The position numbers and the translations under genes were made by a program. Under the pieces are notes generated by a model. It had not been told where the DNA came from. It ran no database searches and saw only the letters and a program-made list of their open reading frames with translations. Shown here in pieces: positions 9,118-17,557 of a DNA stretch of 64,000 nucleotides. The stretch's first letter is position 1, and every line of letters starts with the position of its first letter. This DNA comes from Gordonia lacunae (lineage in GTDB: Bacteria; Actinomycetota; Actinomycetes; Mycobacteriales; Mycobacteriaceae). The stretch covers positions 124,001-188,000 of the forward strand of contig NZ_NGFO01000001.1 of assembly GCF_002149015.1 (NCBI RefSeq), in the 5' to 3' direction.

Positions 9118-10556
9118 CGGAGATCTTCCTCTGCCTCGGCGAGGGCGGCGAATTCCTCATCAGGAGAGTTGGCCACCAGGTGATGACGGCTGTACAGCGC
9201 GAAGTACAGCATGAACAAGGCGAACACTCCGAGACAGCACAATGCTGCCACCACGTCGACCAGGAATGTCGCGATGACGGCGATCATGGCGACGACGAGG
9301 GCGAAGCCGGTGGTGACGACGCCACCAGGGGTGCGGTAGGGGCGATGCATGTCGGGTTCCCGCCGCCGCAGGATGATGTGACTGACCATCATCAGCACGT
9401 AGCTCGAGGCCGCGCCGAAAACGGCCATGTTCAGCAGCAGGTCACCTTTCCCGGTCAGCGACAGCAGGAACCCGATGATGCCGGGCACGATCAACGCCAG
9501 CGTCGGCGCCTTGCGCTTGTTGGTCACCGACAGCACGGGCGGCAGATAGCCGGCTCGCGAGAGCGCGAACAACTGTCGCGAGTATGCGTAGATGATCGAG
9601 AAGAAGCTCGCGATCAGCCCGGCCAGTCCGATGTAGTTGACCACCTTGGCCATCGACGAATCCCCGAGCGCCTCGACGAGCGGATTGCCCGACTCCGACA
9701 TCGGCCCGGCACCCCCTGCACCGGTGGTCAAGAACAGCACGGTCACGCAGGTGACGAGCAGGACGCTGATCGCGGCGATGATGCCCCGCGGCACGTTGCG
9801 TTCGGGATCGGCGGCCTCCTCGGCTGCCAGCGGCACGCCCTCGATGGCGAGGAAGAACCAGATCGCGAACGGAATGGCCGCCCAGATGCCGAGATAGCCG
9901 AACGGCAGGAACGACGACGACCCGGTTGCGTCGGTCGGTGCGATGTCGGTGAGGTTGGCGACCTCGAAATGCCCGATGGCGGTGATCGCGAAGATCACCA
10001 GGCCGATCAGCGCGATCGCGGTGATCGCGAACATCACCTTCAACGCTTCCCCGGCGCCTGAGAGATGAATGCCGATGAAGATCGCGTAGACGGCCAGATA
10101 GACCCACCAGCCGTCGGTGATCCCGAACAGATTCAACGATTCGACGTAGGCGCCGATGAACGTGGCAATCGCGGCCGGCGCGATCGAGTACTCGATCAAT
10201 ATGGCTGTGCCCGTGGCGAAGCCGCCCCAGGGGCCGAGAGCGCGACGCGCGAACGTGTAACCGCCGCCGGCCGCGGGAAGGGCTGAGGACAGTTCTGCCA
10301 TTCCCAGTACCAGGCACAGGTACATGGCCGCGATCACCACCGCGGCGATCGCGAGCCCGCCGAAACCACCTTGTGCCAGGCCGAAATTCCAACCCGAATA
10401 GTCGCCGGAGACCACATAACTCACGCCCAGTCCGGCGAGCAGCAACCACCCCGCGGTCCCGCCCTTGAGCTGGCGTCTTGCCAGGTAGTCCGGAGACTCC
10501 GCATGACTGTCCGCACCTCCGGCGTGGTGCGCACTCGCCGAATCGTCGATGGCCAC
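9114..10556 (-). CDS. eat: Ethanolamine permease (APC superfamily)
   Basis: This 480-residue inner-membrane protein has about twelve hydrophobic segments and the APC-type consensus GLGVSYVVSGDYSGWNFGLAQGG near the N-terminus, then AELSSALPAAGGGYTFARRALGP. It matches ethanolamine permeases, and its place directly before eutB with a 4-bp overlap supports that substrate. The start is GTG 10556: a strong ribosome site (AAAGGGAGG) lies 5 bp upstream. The longer frame to 10676 has no such site and would run through the 10641-10655 palindrome. Confidence 0.9.
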   Translation of the reverse strand: MAIDDSASAHHAGGADSHAESPDYLARRQLKGGTAGWLLLAGLGVSYVVSGDYSGWNFGLAQGGFGGLAIAAVVIAAMYLCLVLGMAELSSALPAAGGGYTFARRALGPWGGFATGTAILIEYSIAPAAIATFIGAYVESLNLFGITDGWWVYLAVYAIFIGIHLSGAGEALKVMFAITAIALIGLVIFAITAIGHFEVANLTDIAPTDATGSSSFLPFGYLGIWAAIPFAIWFFLAIEGVPLAAEEAADPERNVPRGIIAAISVLLVTCVTVLFLTTGAGGAGPMSESGNPLVEALGDSSMAKVVNYIGLAGLIASFFSIIYAYSRQLFALSRAGYLPPVLSVTNKRKAPTLALIVPGIIGFLLSLTGKGDLLLNMAVFGAASSYVLMMVSHIILRRREPDMHRPYRTPGGVVTTGFALVVAMIAVIATFLVDVVAALCCLGVFALFMLYFALYSRHHLVANSPDEEFAALAEAEEDLR

Positions 10557-10640
10557 GATGGCCTCCCTTTGCTCAGGGGCCAGCCACTCGGTGCTCCGGG
10601 CAATACTGGTCCAAGAAAATGTGACGCCCGACACTAAGTC

Positions 10641-10655
10641 GTGCAACGTTGCAAC
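10641..10655. promoter_or_regulatory. Palindrome upstream of the ethanolamine operon
   Basis: GTGCAACGTTGCAAC contains a perfect 12-bp palindrome (TGCAACGTTGCA, 10642-10653) about 85 bp upstream of the permease start. A CG-centred palindrome of this kind is typical of LacI/GalR-type operators, but the adjacent regulator gene is TetR, so the cognate protein is not decided. Confidence 0.55.
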
Positions 10656-10779
10656 CGAGTTGGCCAGGGTGGTCACCTATCCGACCGGCCAGGTCGACCG
10701 GCCTGCTCACCCAGCCCGGGGCACGGTCCGACCGCCGGGCCCACCCGCTCCGGCGGCCCGGAGTCGACGACCGCGGAGA

Positions 10780-11406
10780 TCAGGAATCGTGGTGCGGGGG
10801 AGTGATGATCGCGGCGTTGACCAACGACAGCAGGTCGTCGATTCCGGTGCCGTCGGGCAGTTGGTCGGCGAAGTCGGTCTCCAAGGCGGCCAGGCCGTGC
10901 GCCATGGCGAAGGTCGCGACCGCGATGAGGTTGCCGGGCACGCCGCCTCCCCAACCGTGGTCGGCCGCGTCGGCGACCGTGCGCGTGTGCAGCTCCCATC
11001 CGCGCGCGCGTGCTGCGACCAGGTCGGGAGCCTTGTTGTCGACGAGACGTGAGCCCATCATCAACGTGACCGTCGCTCGGTTCTCGCGTGCGAACCGGAC
11101 GTAGACCTGCCCGAGTGTGGCGACGGCTTCTCCCAGCGGCGCGTCGTCGGGCAACTGCTCGAGAGCGCGCATGTGTTGGGCGTGCATGTTGTCGAAGCCG
11201 CGCACCGCGACCGCGGTGAACAACGCCCGGCGATCGGCGAAGTGGTGGGCCACCGACTGGTGGGTGATACCGACCCGGCGGGCGATGGCGCGGAGGCTGG
11301 CGTTCTCGGGTCCGGCCTCGTCGAGCTCGGCCACGGCCGCGACGAGCAGCGCTTCGCGGACCTCGGGTGCGGTCCGGCGTCGGATCGGGCAAGCCGGCTT
11401 CTGCAT
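10780..11406 (-). CDS. TetR-family transcriptional regulator
   Basis: This 208-residue protein has a TetR N-terminal DNA-binding domain: VREALLVAAVAELDEAG, then the helix-turn-helix SLRAIARRVGITHQSVAHHFADRRALF (about residues 37-63). The C-terminal part is a variable ligand domain. It lies 223 bp upstream of the ethanolamine permease on the same strand, so it may control that operon. The ligand could be ethanolamine or something unrelated. Start ATG 11406 gives a short basic tail before the HTH, usual for the family. Confidence 0.85.
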   Translation of the reverse strand: MQKPACPIRRRTAPEVREALLVAAVAELDEAGPENASLRAIARRVGITHQSVAHHFADRRALFTAVAVRGFDNMHAQHMRALEQLPDDAPLGEAVATLGQVYVRFARENRATVTLMMGSRLVDNKAPDLVAARARGWELHTRTVADAADHGWGGGVPGNLIAVATFAMAHGLAALETDFADQLPDGTGIDDLLSLVNAAIITPPHHDS

Positions 11407-11527
11407 GTTCGCGATTATGGCTCACCGCGCCGATCGGCATCCGGAGTCGGCGTTCGCAGACGCCTGACGAGGGCGATCCCCCTGCACGTCGGGGTGGAGC
11501 CGACGCCCTCGTTGACGACCCACTCCA

Positions 11528-11546
11528 TTAGGTTAGGATTCGCTAA
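11528..11546 (+). promoter_or_regulatory. DtxR/IdeR-type iron box
   Basis: TTAGGTTAGGATTCGCTAA agrees with the consensus TTAGGTTAGGCTAACCTAA at 15 of 19 positions by my comparison. It lies 60 bp upstream of the siderophore-binding lipoprotein start, where an iron-bound DtxR/IdeR repressor would block the promoter. The five-gene operon downstream is therefore expected to be induced by iron limitation. Confidence 0.85.
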
Positions 11547-11605
11547 CCAACAGGTCGGGGTAGTCCGGTGCCGCTCGGGTGGCGCCGTCGTGAAAGGGCT
11601 TCGTT

Positions 11606-12526
11606 ATGCGTGCGTCTGGAATCCGACGTGGGGTCGTGGTGATCGCGGCGATCGTCGTGGGATTGGCGGGGTGTTCATCCCAGTCGGGAGACGAGAGCAG
11701 CTCGGCTGCCGGTTCCGGGACCCAGCGCGTGGAGCACGCACGCGGCGCTGCCGAGGTCCCGTCGAATCCGCAGCGGGTCGTCGTGCTGGAGCCGGTGGAG
11801 TTGGACACCGCGGTCGCACTCGGGGTGACGCCGGTGGGCGCCGCGGTGGCCAGCAACGTGGCGGGGATCCCGAAGTACTTGGGCGCGAGTGGCATTGAGG
11901 CGGTCGGGACCGTACCGGAACCCGATCTGGAATCCATCGCCGCACTGAAGCCGGACCTGATCCTGGGTACGGAGTCGCGCCACTCCAAACTGTATGACCA
12001 ACTGGAGTCGATCGCGCCGACGGTGTTCATGGCGTCGCAGTCCGATCCGTGGCAGGAGAACGTCCTGCTCGTCGGACAAGCGTTGGGCCGCAAGGACAAA
12101 GCGCAAGAGCTGCTGGACGGCTTCAACGCCCGGTGTGCGCAGATCAAGAACACCTACGATGTCGAGGGACAGACGGCCAATCTGGTCCGTCCGCGAGATG
12201 AGTCGACGCTGAGCCTGTACGGGCCGGTCAGCTTTGCCGGCGGAACCCTGCAGTGCGTGGGCTTCACCATTCCCGATCGCACGTGGAAAGACGGCCTGCA
12301 AGCGGACATCTCGCCGGAGAACATCCGGGAGGCGGCGGCCGACTCCGTGTTCGTCACGACGAGCGACGTCGACGACCCGTCGACGATTCCCGCTGCCATC
12401 ACCCGGAACCGGGAGGCGTTCCCCTCGGTGACGCTGGTGGACACCAGCTACTGGGTCTCGGGAGTGGGACTCAAGGGCGGCGCACTCGTCCTCGACGACA
12501 TCGAGCGGTTCCTGCAGAACCCTTGA
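11606..12526 (+). CDS. Iron-siderophore ABC transporter substrate-binding lipoprotein
   Basis: This is a FecB/FepB-type binding protein of 306 residues. The signal peptide ends in a lipobox VGLAGC with Cys23, so it is lipid-anchored on the outer face of the membrane. The body has the helical-backbone fold motifs of class III binding proteins: QRVVVLEPVELDTAVALGVTPVGA, VGTVPEPDLESIAALKPDLILGTESRH, and SIAPTVFM. It should capture a ferric siderophore and pass it to the two permeases. It follows an iron box by 60 bp and its TGA shares a base with the next ATG. The siderophore itself cannot be told. Confidence 0.93.
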   Translation: MRASGIRRGVVVIAAIVVGLAGCSSQSGDESSSAAGSGTQRVEHARGAAEVPSNPQRVVVLEPVELDTAVALGVTPVGAAVASNVAGIPKYLGASGIEAVGTVPEPDLESIAALKPDLILGTESRHSKLYDQLESIAPTVFMASQSDPWQENVLLVGQALGRKDKAQELLDGFNARCAQIKNTYDVEGQTANLVRPRDESTLSLYGPVSFAGGTLQCVGFTIPDRTWKDGLQADISPENIREAAADSVFVTTSDVDDPSTIPAAITRNREAFPSVTLVDTSYWVSGVGLKGGALVLDDIERFLQNP

Positions 12527-13578
12527 TGTCCTCGATCGATGCGACCGTCGGCACCAGCCGCGGCTCCGCGGTGTCCGACCGGGCCCTGCGGACTCTGGCC
12601 GGTCTGCTGGGGGTGGCTCTTCTTCTCATTGTCGCGGTGGCGTTGTCGCTGATGGTCGGGTCGAACTCGATCGCACCGGGTGCGGTGCTCGATGTTCTCC
12701 GCGGCGGCGGTTCTGCCGAAGCCCGTGACGTGGTCATGGAACTGCGGATCCCACGCACGGCCGTCGGTCTGGTGGTGGGGGCTGCTCTCGGCGCGGCCGG
12801 CGCGCTGATCCAGGCATTCACCCGCAATCCACTCGCTGATCCGGGCATTCTCGGCGTCAACGCGGGCGCTGCCTTCGCAGTGGCGGTCGGGGTGGCGTTC
12901 TTCGGGCTGCGGAGCATTCTCACCTCGGTCTGGTTGGCGCTTCTCGGGGCGTTGGTGGTCACGCTCGCGGTCTATGTCATCGGCTCGTCGGGCCGCGGTT
13001 CGGCCGATCCGGTGCGCCTGACCCTGGCCGGGGTGGCGCTGGGGGCGGTGTTCGCCGGCATGACAACCGGTATGACGCTGAGCAATCCGGATGCCTTCGA
13101 GCACATGCGCTCGTGGAACGCGGGGTCGTTGGTCGGCCGCGGGCTGGACGTGCTGGTCCCGATCCTGCCGCTCGTCGCGGTCGCGCTGCTCGCGGCGTTC
13201 GTGCTTGCCACCGGGTTGAATGCCCTGGCGCTGGGCGAGGATGTGGCTCGTGCGCAGGGCGCGAACGTGATCGCCATCCGGATCGGTGTCATCGCATCGG
13301 TGACCGTTCTCGCCGGGACGGCGACCGCTCTCGCCGGGCCGATCGCGTTCGTGGGCCTGATGGTTCCGCATGTGGCGCGATGGCTGTTCGGTGTCGATCA
13401 GCGCAGGATCCTCGCCGCATCGGTCGTCGTGGCGCCGGTGCTCGTCCTGTTCTCCGATGTCCTCGGGCGAGTTCTGATCTCACCGTCGGAGATCCCGGTG
13501 GGAATCGTCACGGCGTTCGTCGGGGCTCCGGTGCTGATCCTGTTGGTTCGTCGGCAGAGAGCGAGCACCCTGTCATGA
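12526..13578 (+). CDS. FecCD-family iron-siderophore permease (first)
   Basis: This 350-residue membrane protein belongs to the FecCD permeases. It has about nine or ten transmembrane helices, the family's LRIPRTAVGLVVGAALGAAGALIQAFTRNPLADPGILGV block, and the LAGPIAFVGLMVPHVARWLFG cytoplasmic loop that contacts the ATPase. ATG 12526 overlaps the preceding stop by one base (TGATG). An upstream in-frame extension is a shadow of the lipoprotein gene. It should pair with the next permease to make the heterodimeric channel. Confidence 0.93.
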   Translation: MSSIDATVGTSRGSAVSDRALRTLAGLLGVALLLIVAVALSLMVGSNSIAPGAVLDVLRGGGSAEARDVVMELRIPRTAVGLVVGAALGAAGALIQAFTRNPLADPGILGVNAGAAFAVAVGVAFFGLRSILTSVWLALLGALVVTLAVYVIGSSGRGSADPVRLTLAGVALGAVFAGMTTGMTLSNPDAFEHMRSWNAGSLVGRGLDVLVPILPLVAVALLAAFVLATGLNALALGEDVARAQGANVIAIRIGVIASVTVLAGTATALAGPIAFVGLMVPHVARWLFGVDQRRILAASVVVAPVLVLFSDVLGRVLISPSEIPVGIVTAFVGAPVLILLVRRQRASTLS

Positions 13579-14630
13579 CCGGCACCGGGTTGATCGACGT
13601 CGGCTACCGCAGGCGGGTGATCGGCATCGGAGGGTGCGCGATACCGGTGCGGGCGCGCAGCGTGGGCGTGGGCATCGGACTCGGTCTCGCCATCCTCGTT
13701 CTCGGTGTCGTCGCCCTCGGGCTGGGGACCTATCCGCTGTCACCGCGCGCCGTCGTCGAGACGCTGCTGGGCGGCGGTGATGCGCTCGACCGCACCGTGG
13801 TCTTCGAATGGCGCCTCGCGCGCACCGCGGCGGCGATCGCTCTCGGCGGTCTGCTGGCGGTGGCCGGTGCGATCTTCCAGACGGTGACCCGAAACCCGTT
13901 GGCCAGCCCGGACATCCTGGGCCTGTCCAACGGGGCGTTCACCGGCATGTTGCTGACCGTGGTGGTGTTCTCGGCGAGCTGGTCGCAGATGACCGCCGGA
14001 GCGGTGATCGGTGGTGTGTTGACCGCCGCGCTGATCTGGGCCCTGGCCTACCGAGGCGGACTCCAGGGTTTCCGGCTCATCGTGACCGGGATCGGGGTGG
14101 CGGCGATCCTCGCGTCGCTCAACACGTGGATGCTGCTGGAGGTCGAGCTCGACACCGCGATGTTCGCCTCCGCGTGGGGCGCCGGGAGCCTCAACGGCGT
14201 CACTGCGGCGCCGCTGATCGGAGCAGTGGCCGTGGCGGTCGTCCCGATGGCGGTGTTGGTGGTCCTCACGCCGCGACTGCGGCAACTCGACCTCGGTGAC
14301 GATGTGGCCGCGGCCACCGGTGCTCGCCCCGCGCTCGTTCGCACCGTGGTACTGCTCAGTGCGGTCACCCTCGTGTCCGCGGCGACCGCGGTGATCGGGC
14401 CGGTCGCCTTCGTCGCACTCGCGGCCCCGCAGATCGCGCGTCGCTTGTCCGCGACTCCGTATCTGTCACTGACGATTTCGGCGCTCGTGGGGGCGCTGTT
14501 GCTGTTGGCGTCCGATGTGATCGCCCAGCACGTCCTACCCGTGGCGCTGCCCGTCGGTGTGGTCACCGTCTCGGTGGGGGGCGTGTACCTCGTCGTCATC
14601 ATCATCCAGGAGATCCGTCGTCGTGCCTGA
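13575..14630 (+). CDS. FecCD-family iron-siderophore permease (second)
   Basis: This is the second channel subunit, 351 residues, with the same architecture: LARTAAAIALGGLLAVAGAIFQTVTRNPLASPDILGLSNGA and AVIGPVAFVALAAPQIARRLS. ATG 13575 overlaps the first permease stop in an ATGA arrangement, so the two subunits are translationally coupled and made in equal amounts. It ends eight bases into the ATPase gene. Confidence 0.93.
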   Translation: MTGTGLIDVGYRRRVIGIGGCAIPVRARSVGVGIGLGLAILVLGVVALGLGTYPLSPRAVVETLLGGGDALDRTVVFEWRLARTAAAIALGGLLAVAGAIFQTVTRNPLASPDILGLSNGAFTGMLLTVVVFSASWSQMTAGAVIGGVLTAALIWALAYRGGLQGFRLIVTGIGVAAILASLNTWMLLEVELDTAMFASAWGAGSLNGVTAAPLIGAVAVAVVPMAVLVVLTPRLRQLDLGDDVAAATGARPALVRTVVLLSAVTLVSAATAVIGPVAFVALAAPQIARRLSATPYLSLTISALVGALLLLASDVIAQHVLPVALPVGVVTVSVGGVYLVVIIIQEIRRRA

Positions 14631-15489
14631 CCATCACACTGTTGCCTCGAGCAACCCGCACACCTCGACCCGGGAGCCGGTGCGGCTCCGCGCCGACGAC
14701 GTCACTCTCGGCTACGACGGCAGACCGATCATCGCCGGGCTGAGCGCGGCCATCCCGGACCGGTCGTTCACGGTGATCATCGGTCCGAACGCATGCGGCA
14801 AATCCACACTCCTGCGCGGCTTGTCGCGTCTCCTCGCTCCGACGTCCGGGCAGGTCGTCCTGGACGGCAAGGCGATCTCCAGCCGTCCCGCGAAAGACGT
14901 GGCCAGGCGTCTCGGCCTGCTCCCGCAGTCGGCAGTCGCCCCGGACGGGATCACGGTCGCCGATCTCGTCGCCCGGGGGCGGTATCCGCACCAGGGTCTT
15001 TTGCGGCAGTGGAGCAACGACGACGAGCAGGCAGTCTTCGATGCGCTGAAGGCAACGGGGACTGTCGATCTCGCCCCGAAGCGCGTCGACGAACTCTCGG
15101 GCGGCCAGCGTCAGCGCATCTGGGTGGCGATGGTGTTGGCGCAGGAGACCGACCTCCTCCTCCTGGACGAGCCGACGACGTTTCTCGACATCGCTCACCA
15201 GGTCGAGCTCATGGAGTTGTTCGCGCACCTCAATCGGCAGGGGCGCACGATCGTCGCGGTACTGCACGACCTCAACCACGCGGCCCGCTACGCCGATCAC
15301 ATCATCGCCATGCGCCGCGGCGAGATCCTCGCGGCCGGGCCACCGTCGGAGGTGGTCACCAGCGCCCGGGTCGAAGAGATCTACGACCTGCCCAACGTCG
15401 TCATCGCCGACCCGATCACCGGTGGGCCGCTGGTCGTGCCCCGCCCGATGCCCGTCGGAACAACGCAGGACGAGGAGGCGACGCCGTGA
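14623..15489 (+). CDS. Iron-siderophore ABC transporter ATPase (FepC type)
   Basis: This 288-residue ATPase has Walker A GPNACGKST (about residues 54-62), signature [17 protein letters not shown], Walker B LLLLDEPTTFLD and the switch histidine in VLHDLNHAARYADH. This pattern is typical of siderophore importers. GTG 14623 is taken as the start because it gives a usual N-terminus and overlaps the permease stop by 8 bp. It energises the two FecCD permeases encoded just before. Confidence 0.93.
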   Translation: MPDHHTVASSNPHTSTREPVRLRADDVTLGYDGRPIIAGLSAAIPDRSFTVIIGPNACGKSTLLRGLSRLLAPTSGQVVLDGKAISSRPAKDVARRLGLLPQSAVAPDGITVADLVARGRYPHQGLLRQWSNDDEQAVFDALKATGTVDLAPKRVDELSGGQRQRIWVAMVLAQETDLLLLDEPTTFLDIAHQVELMELFAHLNRQGRTIVAVLHDLNHAARYADHIIAMRRGEILAAGPPSEVVTSARVEEIYDLPNVVIADPITGGPLVVPRPMPVGTTQDEEATP

Positions 15490-16352
15490 CCCGGTCGGCC
15501 GAGTCGGTGCGGCCGTGGGAGTACAGCGCATTTCGCGTGACAGTCGCTGGGACGCAACGGATCGCACCGCACTTCATCCGTGTCACCCTGGCCGGCTCCA
15601 CACTGAGGCATTTCGCTCCGTGGGGCCTCGATCAACGGATCAAGCTCGTGCTGCCGATGGCCGACGGCACCGAACCCGACTTCGGCCTGCTCGAGGAGCC
15701 GACTCCGCACCCCAAGCAGTGGTACGCCCGCTGGAAAGCGCTCCCGTCGGACCGCAGGAACGAGCTGCGCACCTACACGCCGTCGGCCGTTCGTCCCGAC
15801 GCAGGCGAGATCGACGTCGACGTGTTCGTGCACGAGCCGGCCGGCCCTGCCTCGCGGTGGGCTCTGACCTGTTCGGCCGGCGATCGGCTGGTGATCACCG
15901 GGCCCGACATCCGAGTCGGCGACACCGGTTACGGCATCCACTACCGACCACCCCGTGCGCCTGGACGATTGCTCCTGATCGGCGACGAATCCGCGATGCC
16001 GGCGATCGCCAACATCCTCGCCGCGACTCCGCCCACCACCCGCACCGATGTGCTGCTCGAACTCGCCGACCCGCTCGACGACATCGTGGGCGCCCGCCAC
16101 TCACATGGTCGGATACAGCACGTCATCCGCGGCCGCGACACGGGCCGCCGGCTCGACGATGCGGTCCGTGACTGGGGCGCACAGTACGCAGTCGACTTCC
16201 GGGATGACGTCCCAGCCGCCTACGCGTGGATCGCCGGCGAGGCGACCGCAACCACCCGGATTCGTCGCCACCTCACGAAGGACCTGGGGATCGACAAGGA
16301 CCACGTCGCGTTCCTGGGGTACTGGAAACTCGGTGGGCCTCTTGTCGGATGA
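15486..16352 (+). CDS. Siderophore-interacting protein (ferric-siderophore reductase)
   Basis: This 288-residue flavoprotein is of the ViuB/SIP family, which releases iron in the cytoplasm by reducing the ferric siderophore with NAD(P)H. Visible features are the flavin motif LRTYTPSAVRP, a GDESAMPAIANIL nucleotide-side segment, and a C-terminal AYAWIAGEATATTRIRRHL and VAFLGYWKLG. All are characteristic of the family. GTG 15486 overlaps the ATPase stop (GTGA). It completes the uptake operon: capture, transport, reduction. Confidence 0.93.
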   Translation: MTRSAESVRPWEYSAFRVTVAGTQRIAPHFIRVTLAGSTLRHFAPWGLDQRIKLVLPMADGTEPDFGLLEEPTPHPKQWYARWKALPSDRRNELRTYTPSAVRPDAGEIDVDVFVHEPAGPASRWALTCSAGDRLVITGPDIRVGDTGYGIHYRPPRAPGRLLLIGDESAMPAIANILAATPPTTRTDVLLELADPLDDIVGARHSHGRIQHVIRGRDTGRRLDDAVRDWGAQYAVDFRDDVPAAYAWIAGEATATTRIRRHLTKDLGIDKDHVAFLGYWKLGGPLVG

Positions 16353-16497
16353 GGAACGACGACGGGGACACCGCGCCGGGAGCCGCAGTCCAGAGCCGGA
16401 GGCCGCAGTCCGGTAGGGACGACGCGGGCGGGTGGGTTTCAGCGGGTGGTCTGCTGGGCACGCGGCGGACACGACCCCCACGACAGGAGCGCCGCAG

Positions 16498-16815
16498 ATG
16501 AGTCACCAGCCACCCAAGGACGTCCAGGAGGCAGCCCAGCGCGCGGTTCGATGGATCGACGAGGGCAAGGCGGGGTCGGGCTTCACCGACACCGGGCGCC
16601 ACCGGGCCCATCAGCTGGCGGACGGCGAAGACGTCGACGACGACCAGATCAAGAAGATGCGTAGCTACTTCTCCCGCCACGAGGTGGATCGGGACACCAC
16701 CGGATTCACCAACGGCGAGGAGGGCTTCCCGACGGCCGGCCGCGTGGCCTGGGATGCGTGGGGTGGCGATCCAGGACGTCGGTGGGCGAACTCGCAGAAG
16801 ATCGAGGGGGAGTGA
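16498..16815 (+). CDS. Small conserved protein similar to a domain of phage head-maturation proteins
   Basis: This 105-residue, acidic and basic cytoplasmic protein contains VRWIDEGKAGSGFTDTGRHRAHQLADGE, RMRSYF-like KKMRSYFSRHEVDRD, and GEEGFPTAGRVAWDAWGGDPGRRWA. From memory, this pattern occurs both as a stand-alone actinobacterial protein and fused to phage prohead proteases. The function is unknown. CAGGAG 9 bp upstream supports ATG 16498. It lies 145 bp after the siderophore operon and is not clearly part of it. No other phage gene is nearby. Confidence 0.7.
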   Translation: MSHQPPKDVQEAAQRAVRWIDEGKAGSGFTDTGRHRAHQLADGEDVDDDQIKKMRSYFSRHEVDRDTTGFTNGEEGFPTAGRVAWDAWGGDPGRRWANSQKIEGE

Positions 16816-16837
16816 TCCGCCGGGGCGGTGCCCCGAA

Positions 16838-17398
16838 TCACCGTCCCATCGAGTAGAACTCGCTGTTGGGTGCGATCGCGGTCAGGTGTGCGAGCCGGTT
16901 GGAGGCAGCGAAGAACGCGGTGATCGCGCCGACGTCCCAGATCTCGTCGTCGGTGAGCCCTGCCGAACGCGCTCGGGCCATGTCGCTGTCCGCGAACAGC
17001 TCTGGTGTCCTGGTGAGGGCGAGGGTGAGGTCGACGATGGCACGCTGCCGACCATCCAGGAGCGCTCCGGCGGGATTGGTTGCGACGTGGTCGGCGAGGT
17101 GCGCGTCCTTGGATCGCACTCGCAGGATGGCGCCGTGGGCGACGACGCAGTAGATGCATCTGTTGGCGCCGGACGAGGCCACCACGACCAGTTCGCGTTC
17201 GGCTTTCGACAGTGGTCCGGGCTGGTCCATCAAGACATCGTGATAGTCCAGGAAGGCTCGCAACTCATTCGGTCGGTGTCCCAGCGCACGGAAGATGTTG
17301 GGGACGAAGCCCGACTTCGACGCGATGGGTTCGATCCGTTCACGAAGGTCGGGTGGCAGGTCGGCAAGTTCGGTCAGGGGGAACCGACTCGTATTCAT
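16838..17398 (-). CDS. AhpD-like peroxidase-related protein (carboxymuconolactone decarboxylase fold)
   Basis: This 186-residue all-helical protein has the AhpD redox motif: the glutamate in KAERELVVV and CIYCVVAHG, i.e. a CxxC with a histidine four residues later. Family members act as alkylhydroperoxidases or in disulfide exchange. The N-terminal FPLTELADLPPDLRERIEPIASKSGFVPNIF is typical of the uncharacterised peroxidase-related group. ATG 17398 has GGAAGG 8 bp upstream; a TTG six bases earlier is in frame but poorly placed. Convergent with the phage-like small gene. Confidence 0.85.
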   Translation of the reverse strand: MNTSRFPLTELADLPPDLRERIEPIASKSGFVPNIFRALGHRPNELRAFLDYHDVLMDQPGPLSKAERELVVVASSGANRCIYCVVAHGAILRVRSKDAHLADHVATNPAGALLDGRQRAIVDLTLALTRTPELFADSDMARARSAGLTDDEIWDVGAITAFFAASNRLAHLTAIAPNSEFYSMGR

Positions 17399-17557
17399 GG
17401 GCAACGCCTTCCGTCACAGGGGGCAGACTCTGTTCGCTGCTCGACAAGCCAATGCTCGCGCCCGGTGACGTGACTCACCACCCCCGGAAGAAGGGGTTGC
17501 GGCCACACCCCTCGTGCTGCGTGGTCCCGGAAGCGCGAGGACTCCCGGACGAGGCGA

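Noticed and set aside
11117..11467. Open frame antisense to the TetR gene
   Set aside because: Shadow; the TetR helix-turn-helix is on the other strand.
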